Source of the DNA: Rallus limicola
Taxonomy: Eukaryota; Chordata; Aves; Gruiformes; Rallidae
Reading direction: 5' to 3'
Assembly (NCBI GenBank): GCA_022605955.1
Contig: JAKCOZ010000002.1
Location: 73,140,783-73,204,782 of the forward strand
Length of the DNA: 64,000 bases
In this document: positions 12,713 through 24,600 of the stretch, piece by piece
Layout of the letters: every line of letters starts with the position of its first letter
How positions within the stretch are numbered: position 1 is the first letter of the stretch
Translations under genes and position numbers: made by a program
Notes under the pieces: model-generated
Databases searched by the model: none
Told to the model about the DNA's origin: nothing
The model's input: the letters and a program-made list of their open reading frames with translations, nothing else

Positions 12713-14680
12713 ACATCTGCTCATATGAAGAGCTAATTCTCAATATTTGCAGGCCTCTCTAATTTAAACCTAGTCTGTCTTACAGTGCTCAACACATGCA
12801 AATTGGTGAATATGGCTATAAATACAGTGATTGATTGATTGATTGTTTCAATATATTTCTAACTGTATGTGGCACTAGGACCATCCAATAGGAGCTGTCA
12901 ATCTTTTCTGATGTTTTTCAGCCAATCAAACTTGCTGCAGTATTCTGAAACCAACAGTTTCTTTGCTTGCAAACTACAATTTCTGCTTGCAGACTCCAAT
13001 TTCTACTTGCAAAATGACTAGCAAAGTATGTTTGGGTTTTGGTTTTAATGCCAGTATAGTCACATAGCTCAGATGTATGATGTACTTCTCTGCCTGCCTC
13101 TTTTCTTCCTCTCTTCTGCTTTGGGGAATTTTCCAAAGCAAAATACATGGAAAGCTGGACAAATATTGCTCTATGCACCTGCTCATTTCTTTAGCTGAGA
13201 TTTTCACTGGGCTTCTGAATTCCTGTGACCTAAGAATAATTCACTCAGAAAAAAATCCTTTGATCTATGTAAAGAATTTGTACTATTTATTTTAAAGCAC
13301 TTCTAAGTCATTAGAGCTTAACCAATATTACTTCTGTTAATGCAGCATACTAGGGTTTCCCTTTACTAATCCCAGAGAGAGTCCAACTTTCTTATGTTGT
13401 CCAACCAGTACAGCACAGTCAAAACCAGAAAGACAATTTTGGAACTGGAGTATGGATTCTAACAGAAGCACATTTGGTCTCACTGCAATGACTAAGATCC
13501 AAAGTAATGCCAGATGCGACAGTGCTTTCTGTAATGCGAGCAACTGGCTGGGAAGAACTATGCTGAAATCCTTCCAATACTGCAAAGAACTTTCAAGATG
13601 GCTATTGAATAGTGAAAGAAGCGTTTGAAGAACTCCTGTGGACTCAGGGTGGGTGAAAACAATTTTGGGACTGGAAAAGAAACATAATTTCAACTGAGAA
13701 AATATCCTAACTCATCTCAACATCTAAAACAAAAACAAGCAAACAAAAAAACAAAACAAACAAAAAAACCAACCCAGAAAAACCCTACCAACCAATTTCC
13801 TGATATTTATTTTATACATTTTGGATTCTTCAACAACAGCTGGAATAATTTCTGATATTTTGGCAACAGACTCTGAAGAATATAACCATAGTAAAAGTAG
13901 AACAGAAATTATCTTAAAATACAAAAGCCTCCTGCTTCATTTTTACATACTGTCACAGGTGTTTTAGCAAAGATCTATTCTTAGACTATTGTGGATGTTA
14001 AGCATACATTCAATCATCTGTCCATCTTAAAGTCGTTGATAAGATAATCACAGTTCTAGATTCTTCTTAGTTACCACGTTATTTGGGTGCTTACACAAAT
14101 TATTTAAAAACCTCAGAAAAAACAGAGGGAAACCAAACTGAGTTAGGGGGGAAAAAAAAACCAAAAAAAAACCACAAACCCTAGATCCTTCTCTCATTTT
14201 TATGATTGTCACTGTAATCTCAAGGAAGCTCTGTTGCTTTCAAAGTTTTTGAGAATGATGTGGGGGGGTTTTGGGGGAAAAAAACCAAAACCACAAAACC
14301 CAGTATCTTCTGACATTTTTCTGGGTAGCAGAACTTTTCCCATGTTTACATATACTATTCCCTATTTGAGAAAACCAATCAAAGACAAACTATAATCTCC
14401 TTAAGTCAGCTCTCTTCTGCTGGTATTTTGTGCCTTCACTGAAGCCCAGTACAGAATGAAATGGGGCTTACAATAATTGTTAACATTCTTTTAAATGGCA
14501 TGGGCAGAAGTAATCAGAACAAGTCTTGCTTGATAAGTGGCTTTGGTAATAATTTAGTTACCAAAGTCTAGTAGTTTTAGTCTAGCAGTCTAGCCTTAGT
14601 CTTATGCTTCTACTACTGCTATGCTTCACAATTTTTACAGCACGACAGGTATTGGTACCTTTGTTTTTAACTTCATGTGC
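12713..14680. other. Intergenic DNA with simple repeats
   Basis: No intact exon was recognised. It contains (GATT)4 at 12829-12845, a CAAA-type tract at about 13726-13768, and A/C-rich plus G-rich tracts at about 14148-14185 and 14262-14300. If CCDC110 had small 5' exons they would have been here or to the left, but none is now recognisable. Confidence 0.5.
13726..13768. repeat. CAAA-type simple repeat
   Basis: Low-complexity A/C tract made of imperfect CAAA and CAAAAA units. Confidence 0.85.
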
Positions 14681-16304
14681 CAGCTTATTGAAAATCCCGA
14701 ATCACCAAAAAGTTCATCATGATCAACAACCCTGTTCAGATGAGCACATGGAAGCAAATTCCAATACTGGAAATGTTGGCAGTGATACAAATACTCCACC
14801 CAAGATTTTGCTTAGAACTACAGCAACTCAAAAGGTTGAAAATTCAAAAGATCTGTTTTAAAACAACAGGACACTTGCAATAAAAAATGCCCATATAAAC
14901 ATGGAGATTTGCTGTCTGGCATTGATTTGGAGACAGTGAGGATGAATGCTGCCCTTAAGGAGGTCATTGTGAGTGAATCTAAACCTCATATACATCCTTC
15001 CAAATGTGAGAAAGAATTTAACAAAATAAGACAATACTAACTGTCCTACCAAGTTGCTGAAACAAAAGCTTCAGAAGTCAGTTCATAATGATTTGGATTT
15101 GTTAGCAGATAATACAGAAAACTCTGGCTTTTTATCCAGAGAAAAATCTAACAACTTAAAAGGAAGTGCAGAAATGGTCACCTCTTTCAATGAATCACAT
15201 ACTGGTTTAGTTCCAGTTAAAGAAAATGACCTACAAGAGAAACAACAGACTGTTACTGAGGCCAGGATATCAGAAGTTCAGCAAAAAACAAAGTAGCCTC
15301 TGAATATGATGGCAAAATGGAAGCAGTGCAGAAGTCCCTGAAAAATTCTGGATGTTCTTAAAAAACAGTATATGATCTTCTGAATGAAAATTTCACTCTC
15401 GAGAACATTGACCCTCTTACTGTTACCACACAGTCTTGGAAAGGAAAAATATCAATATGTAATAGTAAGGATTTAGCTGAAGAAAAGTGTGCAAATCCAG
15501 TGAGTTAAATCACAATAAAATATCAAGGAATGTATTAAGGAAGCAAAGGACTTAAGAAAGAACTCCAAAACCAGAAAAAACATCCTTGAGGAGGAGAGTA
15601 ATCAAACCCACAGTGGAAACCAACATTCAATACAGACTTTCAACTTATAAACCAGAAAGTAGAAAATGTTACCTGGGAAAGTGAGAGACTCAACACAGTC
15701 CTCAAGTTCTTGCAATAGGAATGCTTCAATTTAAGAGAAAGAAAATTAAAAAAACCCAAAACCAAGTTGGAAATATCCCAGCTTACAAAAGAAAATTGTT
15801 CCATAGAGCAAGAGCTTGAAAGAAACCAGAGTGAAATGCAACACATAAAAGAAAAAGCAACTAAATCTGAACTGGAAACGCATCTTCAGTTAATGCAGAC
15901 ACTGGAAGCCAAAAAACTTAACCCAGAAATGACCCTGTAAGAATGTTCTGATCCTAACCAGATGCTGCAGAAGGACTTTGAGAAATTCTGATCACATAAA
16001 GCTTATACAGAAAAGAAATTAATGACTGCAGAAAGTCAGAAATGCAAAAGCAGATGTGAAACTGATCTTTTAAAGAGAACACAAGAGGTTATCTCCACAG
16101 CAGTAACAAGTGTCACGGAAGAAAATCAGTTACTTAAGAAAGAATTGCAGGAATATAGACAAGACACTTCCAAATATGAAAGGGACATTAGAAAACAGAC
16201 AGAAGAATGCTTAGTATTAGAACATCTCCTGTGGACTGCTGAAAAATAGAGATATATTACAGTCTGAATTCTGCCATTTGCATGAGAATTACGTTTATCT
16301 CTGA
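14681..16304 (+). pseudogene. CCDC110: CCDC110 remnant (decayed coiled-coil exon)
   Basis: The plus strand holds an alternating mosaic of coding-like stretches in all three frames, rich in Glu, Lys, Gln and Leu. The best piece is 16022-16249, a 75-codon open frame containing SVTEENQLLKKELQEY, followed after a one-base frame change by RDILQSEFCHLHENYVYL ending at a stop (16302-16304). This pattern recalls the C-terminal coiled coil of human CCDC110. An earlier piece near 15376-15440 (NENFTLENIDPLTVTTQS) also recalls that protein. Position and strand fit the CCDC110 slot between PDLIM3 and CFAP96. Many in-frame stops (for example at 14859, 15294 and 16246) and several frameshifts prevent a protein of the roughly 830 aa seen in human. 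Identity rests on recalled sequence and synteny; coding-then-decayed status is clear. Shallow sequence error cannot explain so many breaks. Confidence 0.8.
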
Positions 16305-18569
16305 TGCCAAGCTACAGCTGTAGTCTGTGGGCAAAGGAAACCTGGTTACTGGGTACCATGGTGCTCGTACCATGCAATAGAACTGTTACTCTGAATATTC
16401 CACTAGAGTTCATCCAGAAATTTCTGTTCTAAGTATAAAGCCTTGGAATATGATTCACAATGTATGAGCTTTATTCTGCAATATCTTATTAGCTGATTTT
16501 TCTTTTCAGTGAAATTCCTGATAATCTACAACAGCCTACTGCTTCAAATAAATTTTAATAAACCATCTCATTCTGTAAAATGTTTCCAATTCTGAGGTCC
16601 AGTCATTTCCATATTCTCATTATGTTCAAAAAAGAACTGTTTTTATGACACTTGGATGAATTTCATGGAATCACAAAAGCAGATCCCTACACACTGTAAG
16701 TAGTGAAATTTACAGAATACACAGTGTAAGTAGTATAGTGAAATTTCATCAAATTGTGACAGTTTACAAAAGATAGAGTTCTCTCCCTAGGATTTCAGAA
16801 TCAGAAGGGAATTTTGATCACCTTTTAGCTGAACAGCTTAGTACATGCCTCGTTTCACTGGTTATTCCTGCAAGAAGTTGTAGATTACATTTAACCTGTA
16901 TTTCTGTATGTTTCATATGACATCTAATTCTGGTCTATGTTTAATCAACACAAGGTACCCTTTTATATCTTTATACTGGATACTGGCTCAGCATATTGCT
17001 TAAAACATTAATTTTACCATTTTTAGTGTAAACACATTCAAAGAACATGGCCATAGCTATGAAAAGTGCAAAAATAATCCTCTTAAATAATTTTATCAGC
17101 CAAATGATCATGGGGAGGAAGAATTTCTAAAAAATACTGCATATAATATTCTGTGAAGTTGAAGTTTCTCCCTACTTCTCTAATAATTCATAAAGACTGA
17201 CCATAGCAAATTAACAATTATTTATCTGGTTTGCAAAACAAGACTGCAAATGTAATACAGCATGAGTTTGTATCATGACTCATGCATACAAAAGAATGAC
17301 TAAAAACACATTAAAAAAGTCTAGGTCTTAATGCTTTTTCCTGTAAAAACTGTTTACAAGATACAAAAGAGTTTGACACAGCTTTTTACTGGATATAGGA
17401 AAAAGTATCTGGCACAATTTTGCACTGCACACCCAAAGTCATTAAGCTTATTAAAATGGTAAATACTTGGGCCATTGAGTAGATGGTCAGGTGTATAATT
17501 GCATTTGACACTTGCACAAACATGAAGTTGCTTCAGATTGTAACTATTAAATTCTGGTCAGAATCTGTTATATAGGTGACTGGGTGATCTGTACTGTAAG
17601 GGTGCAGGGATGCTGTTAATTGTGAAAACAATGTTAGTAACGTGGTTAGTTCTAAATTCCACCATCACAGTCAAAGGTACTGCCAAGAAGCCAAGGGATG
17701 CAGTTACTGTTTGTATTAAAACAGCACACTGAGATCGCAGCTAAAATTGGGTGTTAGCTCCTTGGGAACCACGTTTTTTGGTGGGAGCTTATCAGGTGAA
17801 GTTGTTGGCACCCATGATGACCACACAAGGCTAGTCCACATACACTAACATCTTCTCAAACAAGCTGCATTTCATCTTATGTTTTTTTAATTAAACTCCA
17901 TACATTTTAATCAGCTTTTAGTATATCCATCTTATTAGTGAATGAGAGTATTATTGAAATATACAATAAAATAGAAGAGGAAAAATTGCAGGAAGAAAAG
18001 AGAAAGAAGGATATAATGAAAAACTTCAGAGCAGTCTTCATCAGGATAGTATTTAGAAGGAAGTCCAATGCAGTTCTGTCTACCTAGGAATTCTGTTTTT
18101 GCAGGCTTCACAACTGAGCAACATGGCAAATGGTCCCAATAGTCCATACAAAGATGACACTAAGGTGCCTAAGGGCAGCACCAGTACCAGTATCTGATAC
18201 AAGGTATAAACAAAGAACGAAGGAATTTTGTTGTATGACTCTGGACAAGAGAAAACATCAACATTATTGAAAATAAGATTTTAAAATAGGTCCTGTTGAT
18301 CTCACAAGACTTTAAAATATAAGTACTTTCTTCCACTGCAATATACAGTCAGGCTGCAATCCAAATTACTCATTAGAACATTTTTTTTCTAAAAGTACAT
18401 TTCAAAAGCTCAGTTAAGCAACAGACAAAAATCTACATAAAAATACAACCTTGGACTTAATTAAATTATTTTAAATTATTTATTATAGCTTTATATTTAG
18501 AAACAAAAGATTGCATTCTCAATAATCAGATTGAATTGCTCTATATACTTGAATTCAAATTTTTACATT
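16305..18569. other. Intergenic DNA between CCDC110 remnant and CFAP96
   Basis: No exon was recognised. An imperfect local duplication of about 30 bp lies at 16691-16750 (gtaagtagtgaaatttacag and gtaagtagtatagtgaaatt). The rest is AT-rich single-copy-like sequence. Confidence 0.5.
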
Positions 18570-18575
18570 TTTATT
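18570..18575 (-). terminator. Candidate CFAP96 polyadenylation signal
   Basis: The minus strand reads AATAAA here, 53 nt beyond the CFAP96 stop codon. That gives a very short 3' UTR. A further candidate lies near 18478-18485. Confidence 0.45.
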
Positions 18576-18627
18576 TGCATTGTTAAGAGTTTACAGTCTA
18601 AAGCAGTCCACCCTTCACCTTTTGTAC

Positions 18628-21600
18628 CTAATAAGATGTCAGCTGTGCAGTCTTGTAGTTCTTGGTATTTAATGATCTGAAATGTAAGGGAAGAGAAACT
18701 TATTATATTTTGTAGCATGTTACTGTGCAAATTACAAGAGGTTTTGTACAAATTTAAAACTCTGGCATACCCAGTCCTGTAATTAGATTTAATGACTTGA
18801 ATCCTTGTGATGTCAGATTTATTTCAATAGAACTCTAAGTGACAGCAAGAATCTACACTAGCAAATCCAATTATAGGATTATGGTCCAAGTATCAGAAGG
18901 TTTCCACTGGAAAGTATACAAAGAACTGTAACTGAGTGGGGAAGCAGATGATCTGAACAGTGTCTTATCACATTTCTTAACATTTATGAGCGATGAGCAT
19001 CATACTTTTAATAAATAGAGTTCACAATTCTCTTCTATTAAACCTAGGAATAATGAACCACAACTAAACACATTGTTTAAAATTCTTAGAAGGGTAATTA
19101 TAGTGGAGAATTTGAAATGTTTGTTTTAATTTCTATCTGTGGAATTTCTGTTGGGTATGTTAAATTTTTCTCTTTAAAAATATTTTTTCTGAGTTCATCA
19201 TAACTCTATTTATGACCACATAGTGAGACTTTACAATCAGCCCCCTCCTTTCAATTTTGAAACCTATTTCACATACAATTAGGAAAATGAATGTTTATTC
19301 TGCTGATACTTCCAAAAATTGCAATGATAAGAATGCTACTCACACCAATTTGTTTTTTTTTTCACTTTTACTAGTTTAAAAACACCATTGCAAGTGTAGA
19401 AGGTTGTACTTGGTAGTTACCACACGTTCTGGTGTACCACAAAGTTACTTTCCATTAGTAATGTAAAGCAATGTGGAGTAATATGTAGCTTGTGCTTCTG
19501 CCTTGTCAGTGTAAATAACTTCAAATATCCCTGCAACTTAAAAAATGACTATGCAAAAGCCAATATATAGTGAAACAAAATAAATAGAACAGCAATGGGT
19601 GGATAAGGAGATGCATTTCTTAGACTTCACATATAACATGTAAAAGACAAATCACAAATGTGACCAGATTCCTCTAAGACAGCCTTTCAAATTTTAATCA
19701 AGTTCTGAAACATTTCATGTTACCCATGGAGTATGCAAAATACTATCCTTAACTGTTCTGCATGCAGCCTTAGAAGTCTGCATTTGAAAACTGTGTCTAA
19801 AGAACTCTAAAGAACACAGTCTTGATTTTCTGCTTGAATTACAACAGTGCCAAAACCAGAAGATAAATTTGTTTAAATGTCATGGTTATAGTTTAGTAAG
19901 ATAAAAAAGGAAAGACTTATGCCTTTATTTATCTATATAAATGCACTGTGTACTATAAATCACTTCTAACATTGCACAGTGACGTGTTTGTAGTTAGGAA
20001 TCCAATTTGAGTGCCATTGTTTCAAAACCTTCACAGACTTTGATTACCTAACATTATGTTTGCCAGCAGAGGGGGACAATTTTATTCCATGAAGGATAGC
20101 AACAACAGATTTGGATTTGAACAGGACCATTCCTGGCAATTTTACATTTATCAAGTCAGAAAAGGATAAAAAAATAGTAATTTTTCAGAGACATTTTTAA
20201 TATCTCTATGGTACTTAAAGCCTTTTAAAGTAACCTGAATTTAGAGATGACAGTAGGAATAAATTTTGAAAGCAAAGTTCTTACCATTTTGTTAATAATT
20301 CCTTCCTTCATTTTCTTACCCTTTGGTTAATAATTCATTCCTTCATTTATTCAATTATGTGAGACAGTAATCAACAGCTATCCTAATGACTTTTCATGGG
20401 CAGCCTGCATGAAACATGAATTCAAATTAAAAGAGCTTACCTTGTGACATTTAAAGTTATTATGCTTGTAATAGGTCTGCTTTTTGGTCCAGGAGGAGGA
20501 CGAAAAATCTGTCGTTCTTTAATAGATGTGACAGCCTTAGGTTTCTGAATTGCATAAGGCTCATCTGAATGGCTTGGGTAAGGATCAAATGTGCCTCCTT
20601 TCATGCCTCCTGGCTGAAAAAAGAAAGAACTTTTCAAAGTGCAGCATAATGGAACAATATACCTGAATTTGTTAAAATATTTTTCATGCAAAAGCAAGAA
20701 CGAACACTGGCCAGCAGACTGCAGCATATTAAAAATAATAATCCTTAAATTTGAACTGAAAGCTTAAGGAAATTTTTTGTCATTATTCTGATTAATTCTT
20801 AGATTTAAATGTTAAGTCTGGATTTTGAGGAGAGGACCTTAAAAATGTGACAGCAAAAGTGTAACTCACTAAAATGAGCTATGTTGTGGCAAAAAATTCC
20901 TATATCACTATCATCATACTAATACACCTCCATGTCCAGTACTGGTGATAGGATTGTTCTGTACAGCAGGATTTAGGTGTTATCAATATGCTTTCTGACA
21001 TGTAGGATGAACACAGCATTGGCTTTTCCTGAAACGTTATATCCACTAGTACTGCAGGAGAGGCAAATTTTAGTTAAAAAACATGCCAATTAATTCTTTG
21101 CAAGCCCCCAGTACAGCTAAACCCTCAGCCTGCTGAGGCTGCATTCCTGAAAACTGCAGCAATAAGCGATTTGGTCAACAATAAAGCAATTTTTCCCATA
21201 AGAATTTATATAGCAGAGAGAAAAACTGTGTACCTTGGAAAGTACACATAATTTAAATATATGAGGAAAGTATATATGGTGTGAAAGATGGGGAGCCTGG
21301 AGCAGGATCACTAGCACTGTGAACCAGACAAGCTGCTGACTTTCCAGCAGTTTACTTTAATGATTTCCTTTCTGAAAGATCTCAGCTGCTTCATCTGTGA
21401 GGACACAATTATGTGTGTGTAAGCATTTTGAGCATTTTTGCTGTCTCTTTCTGAATAGTTTTACTTTCCTTGCTATCATCATCTGCCACAGATGAAGCAA
21501 TGTCAGTCAAGTAAGCCAAGGGTGAAGGACATAATAAGAAGAAAATAGTGGTTAACAGAGCACAGTAATAAATAGCTGGGACTCACAAATGAAGAGCTGA

Positions 21601-24600
21601 AAAGTGAAAGATTAAGGAGTGTTACTGTATAAGGTAGCTGGAGTCATTTAAGAAAGAGATATATTTATGCACCTTAAACCCATTTTGAAAATGAAATTAA
21701 GGTCTAGCCTTGATTTCTGGAAACCTGTCACAAGAGGGTTCTCCTAGGGATCAATACTGGGCCCCACAGTGTTCAGTATCTTAAGTGACCTGGATGATGG
21801 AATCAAGTGCACCCTGATGAAGGCTGCAGATGACACCAAACTGAATGGCCTAAACTTAGTGTCTCATCTGAAAAAAACATATAAAGATGGCACTATTTAT
21901 GGAATGGAAAAATATCTGTTTAGATTTTAAGAACTAATCACAGAATCATCGAATACCAGGTAGAAAAGGATTGTGTGGTCCAGCCTTTCTTAGCAAAAGC
22001 ATGGGCTAGACAAGATGTCCCAGCACTCTGTTCAGACAAATCTTAGAGGGGTTCAGTGTTGGGGAACCCACCACTTCCCTGGAGAGATTATTCCAATGCC
22101 TGATTGCTTTGTGGTGTATGCAGTCAATTAACTGTATGTTAACAGCACAATGCAGATTTTAAAGAAAAACCCTTTTTAGGTCACTTGAAACTGGTTAGCA
22201 GTTGTTGTTGGGTCAGACAAGATTTCATTGCTTTGTAAACTGAAAACAAAGTAAATTAAAAAATATACATATTTGTAAGAAAAATAAGAAATTAATATCA
22301 AAACTAAAAATTTATTTCTATCTTGTGTACTGTAAGCAAAGCTTTTAGCCAGAAATATCTGCATATTTATCTTTTGTCTCTGGTAGCTGTAAGAGAAACT
22401 AACCTTCTTAGCAGGAGAACTTGGTTTGAAAGGTGGTACAATTGGCTTCTTTGGAGGTGGGTTTTTCACAGGTGGCAAAGGTTTGTCATTAAAATAAGGA
22501 TTGATGTCAAAATACTCCCTGGGATACATATTTAACCTGAAAGGCCCTCCTTTGAGCAACCGTTTATGTTCCTCTTGCATTTTCTGTAAAACAAATAATT
22601 TGAAAGAAACAGTCTTGAGGGTTTTACTGTATGTTCTTCTAAGGGAAGAGCAGAAAGCATTTGAACTTAGAATGAATTTAGATGTTGGAGAACGCTCACT
22701 CTGACTTTCTTTGTTCTTGTTTGATGATCAAGGTATTTTATATACCCACCATTTATAATGGAACATAGATTAACTGACCAGAAGGCACAACAATCACTAT
22801 CAAAGTATGGTAGGAAGATGTCAGGCAAAGCACTGTGGACTTAAGATGTGTTTGACAGTGTTGTATACCTGTATCTTGGGCGTACAGGCATACATACATG
22901 TTTGATTATTCTGCCTGCATGCATCCCAGCTGCTCACACCTGTGGACACTGGCCACTATACTTCCCAGATTCTGAGCACCTTACTAAGCTGAGTTTCTCT
23001 AAGAATTGCTTCTTTGCATCATGGGAGGTGTTGACTATTCTTCCCAGATTACATTTTAAAATAAAATAGGTTAAAAGATTACAAAAAATTAAAAGACAAG
23101 CATAAAATGTAAATAAACATCAGTGATTTCACACTAAAGGAAACATCACAGGTAACAAAAAAAATCATCTACATTGTAGCAGATAATCATAATATTAACA
23201 CATAATAAAGAAAAATATTTTTACCTTTGCATTTACTCTTTCTAGGTCATACCCATCAGCTTCATGTGGATATTGTGCACCTATGGTAAGGTTTGCATAA
23301 CTGTAAAAACAAAATTAATTACTTAGGTGTCAAAACTCAAGAAACACATAATCAAATAATCTGAAAGAAGCAACATTGTGAAGTTACCCATATCCAGTTC
23401 CTTTCTTTCCTGGATTAGTATAAATATTCTTTCCAGGAGGAACATATTTTTCTCTGGCTTTCAGTTCTGGACTGAAGTATGCATATGGACCTCCTATGGT
23501 TCCATAATAGCTGCCAAGTCCAGATCTAAAAATAGCAAAAAACACAGTGATTAATGTTTTGCAAATATTTCAGGCCTTCCATACCTAGTGTGCTAAAAAG
23601 ACTGCAAGTAGAAAACCCAAGCTATATATAATATATATATACACATCTCAAGAGTTAAATATAAAATCAGATCAGATCCACTGTCCATGGATCTACTACT
23701 ACAGCAGTTTTTGTGGGGATTGAATAAAGAGTATCAATGTGTTCCTACTTAAAAGGGCCAGTAATGAATACTGACAGGATTAGGATGCCAAGATAACATT
23801 AGTCATTTTTGCACAGAATGCTAACCTGCCTGGTCATTATCCTCCCTTTATTTAGGGACTTCATAAACCCATATCTAGAAAAAAATGGACAAGATGACAG
23901 TGCACTGACAACCCTTCTCTTGGTGTTTCCTAGCTCTTAATTGCTTTATTTACTGTTCTTTAAATCACTTCTGTGTGCAGGCTTTTTTAAAACCAGACAC
24001 AAAAATAACAAGACAGCAAAAACATGAAGGAATGAAAGGCCCAGGGTTTGGTCACATCTTCAGAGTATTACATCTTTGCTTCCTTTCCATTTGCAGCCAA
24101 CAATAAATGTGGCTCCAATTTAAAGGAAAGATTCCCAGGAGCTGATTATCATTCAGGTAGCCAAGAATAAAAACTCAATGAACAGCAACAGAGCTCTGCA
24201 CTAGTCGCTTAGTTACGATCAGTCAGTTTTTGGTATAAGAAATGTGTAATTGCTGTCCATAATTGCTTGAGAATTCCATTAAAAGACAATCTAACTACTT
24301 CCAGCCTCTGCTCTGGACTATTCTGCCAGTACAGATTCAGGGAATGAAAAAGACAACAAAGAACCTGTCCTAAAGTTCATGCCTAGAAGAATTCAGAAGT
24401 CCTATGACAAGGTCAAGAGCACAAGCTGCTGCAGACACAGCCAACGTGCATCTGTGGAGGCAGTACAAAGGAAAAAGCACATTAGCAGGTCTTGGTTGTA
24501 AGCAAGACTCCCACTGTTGGACTCTGAACCCAAAAAAGTAAGTGAAAGAGTCAACACTGAACAAGACTCAAGAGTCAAGAGTGAATGAGAACATTGACTG

